Shown here: piece after piece, positions 1 through 6,817 of the stretch
How positions within the stretch are numbered: the stretch's first letter is position 1
Layout: each line of letters begins with the position of its first letter
Assembly (NCBI GenBank): GCA_905204225.1
Contig: CAJKZK010000039.1
Location: 1-14,395 of the forward strand
Direction: 5' to 3'
DNA length: 14,395 nt
From: an uncultured Bacillota bacterium
GTDB lineage: Bacteria; Bacillota_I; Bacilli_A; RFN20; CAG-449
Program-made: the position numbers and the translations under genes
The notes under the pieces: model-generated
What the model was told of the DNA's origin: nothing
What the model saw: only the letters and a program-made list of their open reading frames with translations
Database searches by the model: none

Positions 1-492
1 CTTCAAGAAGGAACATTAGAAGGAATGTTAGATTCAATTTCTTCTATTGGACAAAGTGAAAATGATTTTATTAAATTTGATAAAAAATATATTGATAAAT
101 TTACTGAATTATTTGTTACTTGTAAATCTTATAATAATGAATGGGGTATTGCTTTAGAAATAAATAAAGATAATTTAATTGAATTTTATCGTTATATTAT
201 TACATCTTCAAATGAAGGTGTTCAAGGTACTTTAGTTGATCAAGCTACTGAAGAAATGAAAAAATCTTTAGAAAAAAGTGGTTTTAATTATATTAAAGGT
301 GGTTTAATTTATAATCAAAAATATGTTAAAACAATTTTTACTGATGTTGATTTCGGTCTTGAAATTAATGGTGGAGATAAAGTTACTACTAACATATATC
401 TTAAAGAAAAATTTAGTTTTAATTTCTTATATGGAAAAGATGTAAAAATTGAAATACCATCATTAGATAATTATAAATTATTAGAAAAATAA
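1..492 (+). CDS. Unrecognised protein, C-terminal part (5' end outside window)
   Basis: The frame is open from base 1, reading LQEGTLEG before the first ATG at 25. That ATG has no properly spaced ribosome binding site, because the GAAGGA motifs lie almost on top of it. The gene therefore most likely starts upstream of the window. The visible 163 residues are soluble-looking and charged, rich in Lys, Asn, Ile and Asp, with no membrane segment and no motif I recognise. The last 60 residues alternate hydrophobic and polar residues, as in a beta-rich domain. A hairpin terminator follows directly, so this is the last gene of its transcript. Function unknown. Confidence 0.75.
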   Translation, partial: LQEGTLEGMLDSISSIGQSENDFIKFDKKYIDKFTELFVTCKSYNNEWGIALEINKDNLIEFYRYIITSSNEGVQGTLVDQATEEMKKSLEKSGFNYIKGGLIYNQKYVKTIFTDVDFGLEINGGDKVTTNIYLKEKFSFNFLYGKDVKIEIPSLDNYKLLEK

Positions 493-503
493 GGTATTAA
501 TAG

Positions 504-536
504 AAAGTGAATTATTAAAAGTTCACTTTTTATTTT
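504..536 (+). terminator. Rho-independent terminator of the first gene
   Basis: A perfect 8-bp stem (AAAGTGAA at 504-511 with TTCACTTT at 522-529) has a 10-base loop and is followed by a T-rich tract, TTATTTT. It lies 11 bases after the stop codon at 490-492 and separates this gene from the mreB-like gene. Confidence 0.8.
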
Positions 537-565
537 GTCTTAATATAGTATTTAATTTTTAAATT

Positions 566-574
566 TGCTAAAAT
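566..574 (+). promoter_or_regulatory. Possible extended -10 promoter of the mreB-like gene
   Basis: TGCTAAAAT matches the extended -10 pattern TGnTATAAT with one mismatch in the hexamer. It lies 21 bases upstream of the start codon. No good -35 box is visible at 16-18 bp. In such AT-rich DNA this could be chance, but a promoter is needed after the preceding terminator. Confidence 0.3.
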
Positions 575-595
575 AATTAAAGAAAAAGGTAATTT

Positions 596-1561
596 ATGAA
601 AAAATTTGTTGGAATAGATTTAGGTACAAGTAATACATTTATTTATGTTTCTGGTAAAGGAATTATTTTTTCTGAGCCTACAGTTATTGCTTATGATGTA
701 AAAAGTACAGAAGTATTAGATATAGGCTATTTAGCTGCTAAAATGATTGGTAGAGTACCTGAATCAATAGATGTTATTAAACCTGTAATTAGAGGTGTTC
801 CTTCAAGAATGAATCCTAATATTAATTTACTCAAAATCGCATTAAGAAAAGGTGATGTTAAGTCATTAAATAATTATACTGTTTTATTTTCTACTCCATG
901 TGATATTACTCCTATTGAAAAAAAAGCTTTAACTGATATTGCCTATAATTTAGGTGCTAGTGATGTTATTTTTGAAAATCAAGCTAAATTAGCAGCTTTA
1001 GGAGCAGGTCTACAAATAAAAGAAAATAGAGGTAATATGCATATTAATTTAGGAGCAGGTACTACTAATATTATTGTTACTTCTGGAGAAAAAATATTAA
1101 TAAGTAAATCTTCTATTTTCTCTGGTAATTTACTTGATGAAGCAATTTTACGTTACTTAAGAAAACAAAGACATTTAATAGTTGGTAGTAAAACTGCTGA
1201 ATTTATTAAAATGAAAATTGGTTCTTTAGAATCTACTCCTGAAAATAGATTATTAGAAGTTTCAGGAAGAGATATTTTAACTTCTTTACCACATAATGTT
1301 AATATTTCAACAAATGAAGTACGAAACATTTTATTACCATTAGGTGAATTATTAATTGATTCTATTAATGATGCTTTAATTCTTACTCCACCTGAACTTG
1401 CTAGTGATATTAATGAAAATGGTGTTGTTATTTCTGGTGGAACAAGTTTACTTGCAGGAATGAGAGAATATATTGAAAAACATATTAATATTCCAGTTAG
1501 ATTAGCGCCAGATCCAGTTGCCAGTGTTGTTAATGGAATGAAAATTTATTTTGGTAAATAA
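596..1561 (+). CDS. Divergent MreB/Mbl-family actin homologue, probably hydrolysis-deficient
   Basis: This 321-residue protein has the length and layout of MreB, the bacterial actin that polymerises under the membrane and guides wall synthesis. The phosphate-1 loop is conserved (GIDLGTSNTFIYV, residues 6-18). The adenosine-binding region (NGVVISGGTSLLAGM, 275-289) and the C-terminal pattern IPVRLAPDPVASVVNG (299-314) match MreB. The phosphate-2 loop reads INLGAGTTN (150-158) instead of the usual DIGGGTTE, putting Asn151 where the Asp should be. The usual IEEPMAAAIGAGL segment is FENQAKLAALGAGL, putting Gln129 at the catalytic Glu. The 22-residue spacing between these positions equals that of E. 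coli E143 and D165. The start is supported by an AAAAAGGT site five bases upstream. No mreC/mreD follows, so this is more likely a paralogue than the main mreB. Filament formation is plausible; ATP turnover is doubtful. Confidence 0.88.
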   Translation: MKKFVGIDLGTSNTFIYVSGKGIIFSEPTVIAYDVKSTEVLDIGYLAAKMIGRVPESIDVIKPVIRGVPSRMNPNINLLKIALRKGDVKSLNNYTVLFSTPCDITPIEKKALTDIAYNLGASDVIFENQAKLAALGAGLQIKENRGNMHINLGAGTTNIIVTSGEKILISKSSIFSGNLLDEAILRYLRKQRHLIVGSKTAEFIKMKIGSLESTPENRLLEVSGRDILTSLPHNVNISTNEVRNILLPLGELLIDSINDALILTPPELASDINENGVVISGGTSLLAGMREYIEKHINIPVRLAPDPVASVVNGMKIYFGK

Positions 1562-1562
1562 G

Positions 1563-2249
1563 TTAATCTTGTTTTTGTTTATATTCATTAATTATTTGGC
1601 TTCTTCTTATTTCATATTCTTCTTTTGTCATTTGTTCTAAACGGTATAATTCGTTTAAATCTTCGATTTTTTTCTTCATAGAAGATTTTCTAAAAGAAGC
1701 TAATTTTGAATTATCAAAATCATTTATTATATAAGGGACATCAGTCTCTTTTTTTATATAATTAATATTATTTGTGTTATCTTTTATTCTTGAAGAAGCA
1801 AGTGGAACTTTTCTAGAACATGCATGGATAGAAATTAATAATCTAGCATCATCTTCATTAACTGGAAGATATTTTCTTTTTTTGATACTTTTTCTTAATA
1901 ATAATCCTTCCATAAAAAATGAAGCAAATATTTGAAAAAACACCACTATAATTATACCTACATATCTAGCATAATCATTTCTAAAAAACATTAAAAATCT
2001 AGTTATAATTTCTTGATAAGAATTAGGAGTGAATTGCAAAATAAAATTTTTAATTATTTCCATACCTGGTATTGGTAATAAATAATAATAAATAATTAAA
2101 AGAAATAAACAAGAAATAAATCTTAATTTAACCATTAAATAAAGTGGACCAAAAAAACAAAACCAAAAAGAAAACCCTACTTGTTTTTGCTTTATATCTC
2201 CATGTGTATCACTTAAATTAACAATTTTCATATTATCATTATATAACAT
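1563..2249 (-). CDS. Small membrane protein with SHOCT-like C-terminal helix pair
   Basis: This 228-residue protein has three likely membrane segments: about residues 26-38 (FSFWFCFFGPLYL), 43-62 and 96-114. The FFGPLYLMVK stretch resembles the start of DUF2628-type small membrane proteins. A polar linker leads to a C-terminal segment (about 192-225, KKKIEDLNELYRLEQMTK followed by EEYEIRRSQI). That segment fits the SHOCT pattern: a short helix, a Met/Ile-Thr-Glu-Glu-Glu/Tyr turn and a second helix, usually an oligomerisation element. Function unknown. Neither the first ATG (2249) nor the in-frame ATG at 2231 has a visible Shine-Dalgarno site, so the start is uncertain. It converges on the mreB-like gene with one base between the stop codons and no shared terminator that I can see. 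Confidence 0.75.
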   Translation of the reverse strand: MLYNDNMKIVNLSDTHGDIKQKQVGFSFWFCFFGPLYLMVKLRFISCLFLLIIYYYLLPIPGMEIIKNFILQFTPNSYQEIITRFLMFFRNDYARYVGIIIVVFFQIFASFFMEGLLLRKSIKKRKYLPVNEDDARLLISIHACSRKVPLASSRIKDNTNNINYIKKETDVPYIINDFDNSKLASFRKSSMKKKIEDLNELYRLEQMTKEEYEIRRSQIINEYKQKQD

Positions 2250-2291
2250 GATGAAAAAAATATTAATTATTTTTATTTATCTAAAATAAAA

Positions 2292-2313
2292 CTTTTTTAA
2301 ATATTTAAAAAAG
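2292..2313. repeat. 22-bp perfect palindrome between divergent genes
   Basis: Each half is 11 bases (CTTTTTTAAAT, then ATTTAAAAAAG) with no spacer. It lies between the minus-strand membrane protein (starting at 2249) and the promoter of the two-component genes (2369). It could be an operator for a dimeric regulator or a weak bidirectional terminator, or an accident of AT-rich sequence. Confidence 0.45.
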
Positions 2314-2368
2314 AGAAAAAATATTATAAAAGTTACTCATTTGATTAAATAGGTGATAATAATTAATG

Positions 2369-2397
2369 TTAACAAAAAATAAATATTATGATAAAAT
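2369..2397 (+). promoter_or_regulatory. Sigma-A type promoter of the two-component operon
   Basis: TTAACA (2369-2374) and TAAAAT (2392-2397) are separated by exactly 17 bp, each one mismatch from the vegetative consensus. Transcription would begin near 2404, giving a leader of about 25 bases that contains the AGGAGG site at 2417-2422. Confidence 0.6.
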
Positions 2398-2429
2398 ATA
2401 AAAAAATGTAATAACTAGGAGGAAGTAAC

Positions 2430-3128
2430 ATGATTCAAATAGCTATTGTTGAAGATGATTCTAAGTATGCTCAAGAAATACAATCTTTTATTAATCGTTA
2501 CAAAATTGATAAAGGATTATCAATAGAAACTCATAGTTTTAAAACAGCTGATGATTTTTTAAAAGAATTCAAACCTGGTTATTATCAAATGATTTTTTTA
2601 GATATTGAAATGCCTGGCACTAATGGAATGCAAGCAGCAAAAATAATTCGTGAAAAAGATGATAAAACTTTTTTATTTTTTGTGACAAATCTTTCTCAAT
2701 ACGCTCTTGAAAGTTATGAAGTTCATGCTTTTAATTTTATGGTTAAACCTATAGATTATGATAATTTTGTTTTAAAAGTAGAACGTGCTATTAGTATGAT
2801 TAAAAGTGATGCAGATCAAAAAATTATTATAAAAATTCGTGATAAAAGACGTGATGGATATGCTGAAAAAATTTTCACTGTAGCAGATATTAAATATGTC
2901 GAAGTGTACAATCATCAAATTATTTATCATACTATTGATGGCAGTTTTGAAGTACGTGAAGGAACAATGAAAACAGTTTGTGAAAAATTAAGACCTTATG
3001 GCTTTTTTATGTGTGATCAAAGTTATTTGGTTAATTTAAAATATGTTAATAAAATAAATAAAGAAGATTGTATTGTTGGTGGCGATGTTATAAAAATTTC
3101 AAGAAGAAAAAAAGTGAATTTTTATTAG
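2430..3128 (+). CDS. LytTR-family response regulator, C-terminus frameshifted
   Basis: Residues 1-125 form a receiver domain: acidic pocket E8-D9-D10, phosphoacceptor Asp58 in FLDIEMPG, Thr86 and Lys106 in the MVKPID motif. Residues 131-232 form a LytTR DNA-binding domain (KYVEVYNHQIIYHTIDGSF, then CDQSYLVNLKYV and ISRRKK), as in AgrA, ComE and BlpR. The start has AGGAGG seven bases upstream. The protein stops abruptly at KVNFY. One frame back, from base 3122, the sequence reads LLAVAQYISFGTLKK and stops with TGA at 3167-3169. That is the expected final LytTR helix (compare the usual FLEALAxYL). One T added to the run at 3119-3123 would restore a 246-residue protein ending seven bases before the kinase gene. 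Either the gene is genuinely broken or the base call is wrong. It presumably controls the operon starting at 4644. Confidence 0.92.
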   Translation: MIQIAIVEDDSKYAQEIQSFINRYKIDKGLSIETHSFKTADDFLKEFKPGYYQMIFLDIEMPGTNGMQAAKIIREKDDKTFLFFVTNLSQYALESYEVHAFNFMVKPIDYDNFVLKVERAISMIKSDADQKIIIKIRDKRRDGYAEKIFTVADIKYVEVYNHQIIYHTIDGSFEVREGTMKTVCEKLRPYGFFMCDQSYLVNLKYVNKINKEDCIVGGDVIKISRRKKVNFY

Positions 3129-3176
3129 CTGTTGCTCAATATATTTCTTTTGGCACTTTAAAAAAATGAGGAAATT

Positions 3177-4511
3177 ATGAGTTGGCTATCTCTTTATAAA
3201 ATAATATTCATGACTGAACTCATAATTGCTGAATTAATATTAACATTCCATTATCCAAGAAGAAGAGGAATAATTTATTTAGCACCGTTAGCAATTATTT
3301 TGTGTTATTCATGTGCAATTTTATATCCATCAAATTTGATTAATAATTGGATTTCATCATCACTTATGTTTATTTTATTTTTTATTGTAACTATGTGTGG
3401 ATTAATAATGTGTTATCGTATTAAATTTATTAATGTTTTATTTTGTTCTATTGCAGCATACACTGTTCAACATATATCATATTTAATATTTTCTTTTATT
3501 AATGTAACATTGTTTGATTCACAAGCATTTATTAGTTTAGCTTATGAAAACACTAATATTTCTTTTGATAATGTTGGTGGAATGATTGCTTTTAGTTTTG
3601 TAGTTTATGTTTCGGTATATTTTGTAGTTGTTTATGTTATTATGAATACTATTTTAAAACCACGTATTAGTAAAAATGGTAATTTATCTTTTAAAAGCCC
3701 AGTTATAATTTGCTTTATTGGATTTGCACTTGTCGCGGATATAATTATTTCAGACATTTTTAGATATGAAAAAAAAGTATCTAATTCTATTCAAATTATT
3801 TATATTTTAATAAGTATTCTTCTATGTGTATCACTTTTATGTTTACAAATGAGCATGATTAAAACTAAAGATATTGAACAGGAAATGGAAATTATTTCTA
3901 GACTATATGATGAACAACAAAAACATTTTAAAATTCGTAAAGAAACAATCGATTTAATAAATATTAAATGTCATGATATGAAACATAAAATTCGTAATAT
4001 AGGTGATAGTAGAGGTGTTGATAAAGAAACAATCGATGAAATGCAAAAACTTATTTCTTTTTATGATGCTGAAATCTCAACTGGTAATAAAACAATAGAT
4101 ATTATTTTAACTGAAAAAAATTTATTGTGTAAAGAAAAAAATATTGATTTTACTTGTATTGTAGATGGAAAAATACTTAAATTTTTAAATGATGGAGATT
4201 TATATGCATTACTTGGTAATATTTTAGATAATGCTGTAGAAGCTGTTGATATTATTAAAGATAAACAAAAAAGATGTATTGATTTTGTTATTGAAGAACG
4301 TCAAAACGCTATTATTATTAGAGAAGATAATTATTTTATAGGAAATGAATTAAAAATGGAGAATGGATTACCTATCACAACTAAAGGTGATATTGGTTAT
4401 CATGGATACGGATTAAAAAGTATACGTGAAATTGTTTCTCGTTATGATGGAATTATGCGTGTAGATACAAATAAGAATATTTTTCAATTAAGTATTGTTT
4501 TCTTCAAATAA
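3177..4511 (+). CDS. AgrC-like GHKL sensor histidine kinase
   Basis: This 444-residue protein has about six membrane segments within residues 7-225, including 7-24, 34-50, 61-80, 84-112, 138-160 and 175-193, with a last one at about 204-225. They form a peptide-sensor type membrane domain. A coiled-coil-like stretch (228-255) leads to the phosphoacceptor His266 in KCHDMKH. The ATP-binding domain of the HATPase_c_5/GHKL class follows: N box LGNILDNAVEAV (346-357) and glycine box GYHGYGLKSI (407-416). The TTKGD spacing before the glycine box is typical of AgrC/ComD/BlpH relatives. Its partner is the LytTR regulator just upstream. The ligand is unknown. A GAGG site lies five bases upstream. No AgrB-like processing protease is in the window, although peptide ligands are common for this family. 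Confidence 0.93.
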   Translation: MSWLSLYKIIFMTELIIAELILTFHYPRRRGIIYLAPLAIILCYSCAILYPSNLINNWISSSLMFILFFIVTMCGLIMCYRIKFINVLFCSIAAYTVQHISYLIFSFINVTLFDSQAFISLAYENTNISFDNVGGMIAFSFVVYVSVYFVVVYVIMNTILKPRISKNGNLSFKSPVIICFIGFALVADIIISDIFRYEKKVSNSIQIIYILISILLCVSLLCLQMSMIKTKDIEQEMEIISRLYDEQQKHFKIRKETIDLINIKCHDMKHKIRNIGDSRGVDKETIDEMQKLISFYDAEISTGNKTIDIILTEKNLLCKEKNIDFTCIVDGKILKFLNDGDLYALLGNILDNAVEAVDIIKDKQKRCIDFVIEERQNAIIIREDNYFIGNELKMENGLPITTKGDIGYHGYGLKSIREIVSRYDGIMRVDTNKNIFQLSIVFFK

Positions 4512-4520
4512 AATAATTTA

Positions 4521-4554
4521 AATATACCATTTTCGACGTAGAAAATACCATCTA
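4521..4554 (+). promoter_or_regulatory. Direct repeats with LytTR-site spacing
   Basis: ATACCAT occurs at 4524-4530 and again at 4545-4551, start to start 21 bp, or two helical turns. Over a 13-base alignment (4521-4533 against 4542-4554), 10 positions match. LytTR regulators typically bind two 9-bp direct repeats separated by 12-13 bp, which is the same geometry. The site lies upstream of the operon at 4644, right behind the LytTR regulator-kinase pair. It is a likely binding site, assigned by geometry and context only. Confidence 0.5.
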
Positions 4555-4565
4555 TGGCAAGAGTA

Positions 4566-4598
4566 TTGACAAGAAAAAATCATTTGTTAATTTATAAA
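4566..4598 (+). promoter_or_regulatory. Tentative activator-dependent promoter for the surface operon
   Basis: TTGACA (4566-4571) is a perfect -35 hexamer. The best -10 candidate, TATAAA at 4593-4598, is 21 bp away, too far for a strong unaided promoter. An alternative at 17 bp, AATTTA, is poor. A non-ideal promoter just downstream of the direct repeats fits activation by a LytTR regulator, but the exact -10 is not settled. Confidence 0.35.
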
Positions 4599-4600
4599 TG

Positions 4601-4621
4601 TAAGGGGTTGCAATGCCCTTA
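4601..4621 (+). promoter_or_regulatory. Leader hairpin in front of the peptide gene
   Basis: TAAGGG (4601-4606) pairs with CCCTTA (4616-4621) across a nine-base loop, GTTGCAATG. The GC-rich core stands out in AT-rich surroundings. If transcription starts near 4604, the hairpin would sit at or near the mRNA 5' end, where it could protect the transcript. It is followed by TTCATTTTT, so a weak attenuator is also possible. Confidence 0.4.
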
Positions 4622-4643
4622 TTCATTTTTAGGAGGATAAAAA

Positions 4644-4793
4644 ATGAAAAAGAAAGTTTATACTCGTTGTGAGATAAAAGTTATTTCAGTTCGTACAGAG
4701 GATGTCCTAATGGCAAGTGGAGAACCAGGTGGATCATTTTTAGGTGAAATTGATGTTTTTGGTGATGTTACTAATGGTAATCAACAAAATTAA
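4644..4793 (+). CDS. 49-residue peptide, first gene of the surface operon
   Basis: It has an excellent ribosome binding site (AGGAGG at 4631-4636, seven-base spacing) and runs from ATG to TAA, ending 17 bases before the next gene. The N-terminal half is basic (MKKKVYTRCEIKVISVR), followed by TEDVLMASG. The C-terminal 24 residues are acidic, glycine-rich and polar (EPGGSFLGEIDVFGDVTNG, then NQQN). The layout 'Lys-rich start, E-x-x-V-I, E-D-V-(I/L)-x-x-S-G, Gly/Asp-rich tail' resembles a loose group of small proteins of unknown function in gut Bacillota, as I recall it; no search was possible. There is no signal peptide, no double-glycine leader in a clear position and no visible modification enzyme. 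It may be a precursor or signal peptide linked to the kinase, but that is inference. Confidence 0.75.
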   Translation: MKKKVYTRCEIKVISVRTEDVLMASGEPGGSFLGEIDVFGDVTNGNQQN

Positions 4794-4810
4794 ATGAAGG
4801 AGAAAAATAT

Positions 4811-6679
4811 ATGAAAACTTTAAAAAATAAATTGTTGGTTGTTTTAGTATCATCTTTTGCTATTGCACTTAGTTCAACAAATGTATTAAATTTACATGTA
4901 CAAGAAAAAAATATTGATGTAAATAATGTTCAACTTTTATTACCAAAAGTTAATTTAAAAGTTAAAAATGCTAATGAAGGTAATTTTCAAGTTGCATTAA
5001 CTGATGGTATTGTTGTTAAATATTATGTTTCACTTAATGAAAGTGTTACAAATGCTACTGCATCATTTGTAAGTACAACCGAAGTATTAAATGCTAAAGT
5101 TGAAGGTAAAAAATCTGAAGGTAAATGGGAATTTATATTTGAAAAAGTAACTCCACAATATATTGACTCTAATTTTTTAATTAAAGTAAATGATGAATTA
5201 AAAGTGACAGATTATAGTGTTTCATCATATCTTAATCAAATTATTGATGGAGGATATGTAGAACAATATAAAAATGTAGCAAAAGATCTTATTTATTATG
5301 GTCAAGCAGCAAAATTTTATAAATTTAATACTGCAGTAACTGCTACACCAAGTAAAGATAATGAAATTAAAGATAAAATGAGTTTAACTACAAAATTTGC
5401 TGATGAAACTCAAATTTATAGTGCTACTGTAGTATTTGATACTCTTCCTGCAATACAATTTGGTTTTAAAAAAGCAAGTACAACTGCTAGTGTGTTTGTA
5501 GATAATGAAGATGTCACTTCAAAATTAGTTAAAAACCAAGAACTATATACATATACTTTAAAAAATATTTACGCTCTTGATTTTAGTAAACAATATACTA
5601 TTGAATTGAAAGATGGAAGTAATACACAAACTCTTAAATATTCAATTAATGATTATGCTGCACGTATGCAAAATAGCAAAAAAGAAGCAATGAAAACTTT
5701 AGCAAAATCACTTTATTATTATGGAGAAAGTGCAAAAGCTCTTAAAGAATATCAAGCAAGTGATTTTATTATTAAAGAACCAACCTATACTGAAACTGGT
5801 ATTGCTAAAATTAATGGTAAAGAAGTAGTATTACCAATCCTTAATGCATATAATTATAATTATTCTCAAATTGCAAAAGACGGAAGTGAATATAAATATA
5901 ATAATAATAAAGATGGTACAGCTACTTTCACTCATAAAACATATAGTAATATTAAAATTAAAAAAGAAATAACTGCTGATACTTTGACTTTTAATTATCA
6001 CGATTATAATAATGTAACAATTCATTGGGAAATTGCATCATTAAATCAAAATAAGATACAAGGTACATATCAAGATGGAACATATATTTTAACTATTAAT
6101 GATACTGTAGAAGTTCCAAATATTTCAACGCTCAATAAAGCATTACCTTCAGTAAAAATTAATGGTAAGGGTACATTAAAAGTTACTAATCATGAATCAA
6201 GCTTTAATGCTTTAACTATTGAAAATGTTAAATTTATTAGTAATAGTGGTTTAACTGTTAATACTTTAACTTTTAAAGGAAAAGAAGCTAGTTTAACTAC
6301 AAAAAGCACTGCAATGAAAAATTTAGTAGTTGATGAAGCAAATTGTGTAGTTAATAACAATCTTTCATCAGAAAATATTAATGTTATTAATAAAGGTACT
6401 TTAAATGTAAATGGAACTATTTCAGTTACTAATTTAAATTTGGACAATGAATCAACATTAATAGTTACTGGAACAACTGGCGATGCAATCAGCGTTAAAA
6501 ATGAAGGTAAGTTACAATTATTTGGTACAGCAAATATAAAAGCTGTTAAAGGAACAACTGGTATATGTTTTGTTAGTGAAAAATCTACACTTCATTTATC
6601 TAATACAAGTAGAGTTACTATTACTGGCGGTGATTTTACTATTGGCCATTTCGCTTCAAAAGAAAATGCTAAAGTTTAA
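4811..6679 (+). CDS. Secreted repeat protein, truncated by a premature stop
   Basis: The start is supported by AAGGAG eight bases upstream. Residues 1-22 form a signal peptide (KNKLLVVLVSSFAIALSS). Residues about 69-172 and 217-314 are two copies of one domain, each ending in a helical segment with the pattern L(I/Y)YYG(Q/E)(A/S)AK (160-168 and 301-309). This YG-A motif is common in surface proteins of gut Clostridia and relatives. Residues 322-622 match the modules of the protein encoded at 9820. They begin with PTYTETG, a VLPxLN segment and FTHK, and run into short beta-strand repeats (for example TLNVNGTISVTNLNLDNES) that suggest a right-handed beta-solenoid. The frame continues past TAA (6677-6679) for 37 codons matching the paralogue, so the last strands are missing. 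No sorting signal or anchor is visible. A carbohydrate-binding or adhesive role is inferred. Confidence 0.85.
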   Translation: MKTLKNKLLVVLVSSFAIALSSTNVLNLHVQEKNIDVNNVQLLLPKVNLKVKNANEGNFQVALTDGIVVKYYVSLNESVTNATASFVSTTEVLNAKVEGKKSEGKWEFIFEKVTPQYIDSNFLIKVNDELKVTDYSVSSYLNQIIDGGYVEQYKNVAKDLIYYGQAAKFYKFNTAVTATPSKDNEIKDKMSLTTKFADETQIYSATVVFDTLPAIQFGFKKASTTASVFVDNEDVTSKLVKNQELYTYTLKNIYALDFSKQYTIELKDGSNTQTLKYSINDYAARMQNSKKEAMKTLAKSLYYYGESAKALKEYQASDFIIKEPTYTETGIAKINGKEVVLPILNAYNYNYSQIAKDGSEYKYNNNKDGTATFTHKTYSNIKIKKEITADTLTFNYHDYNNVTIHWEIASLNQNKIQGTYQDGTYILTINDTVEVPNISTLNKALPSVKINGKGTLKVTNHESSFNALTIENVKFISNSGLTVNTLTFKGKEASLTTKSTAMKNLVVDEANCVVNNNLSSENINVINKGTLNVNGTISVTNLNLDNESTLIVTGTTGDAISVKNEGKLQLFGTANIKAVKGTTGICFVSEKSTLHLSNTSRVTITGGDFTIGHFASKENAKV

Positions 6680-6751
6680 TATCCAAAAAATGCTATTTCA
6701 GAAAATAATAAAATAACTTCTTCAGAAGGAAATATATTACTTTCTTATGGT
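6588..6751 (+). repeat. Duplicated module end, copy 1 (copy 2 at 11681-11844)
   Basis: This 164-base segment aligns without gaps to 11681-11844 in the paralogous gene. Identical blocks include 28 bases at the start (6588-6615), 18 bases (6710-6727) and 21 bases at the end (6731-6751). Conservation at the DNA level indicates recent duplication or gene conversion between the two surface-protein genes. Confidence 0.85.
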
Positions 6752-6790
6752 GCAATTTGTAAAGTCGAATTTGTACAAGAAAATAATTAA
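6680..6790 (+). pseudogene. Cut-off C-terminal end of the secreted repeat protein
   Basis: Reading on in frame after the TAA at 6677-6679 gives YPKNAISENNKITSSEGN, then ILLSYGAICKVEFVQENN, and a second TAA at 6788-6790. The paralogue at 9820 ends YYPKTATLANNKITSSENN, then ILLSYGSSLCKIVFEAVE. At the stop position the paralogue has TAT (11770-11772), so one T-to-A change explains the loss. The natural end of the gene would be 6790, giving 659 residues and a 27-base gap to the next gene. Confidence 0.8.
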
Positions 6791-6817
6791 AAAAATTAAT
6801 AAAAAAGGAGAATTTTA

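Noticed and set aside
25..492. ATG at 25 as the true start of the first gene
   Set aside because: The frame is open to base 1 and no correctly spaced ribosome binding site precedes this ATG, so the gene is treated as cut by the window edge.
3117..3128. Programmed -1 ribosomal frameshift at the T run of the regulator gene
   Set aside because: The 0-frame codons AAT TTT TAT do not form a canonical slippery heptamer and no obvious downstream stimulator was seen. A deletion or base-call error is simpler, though slippage is not excluded.
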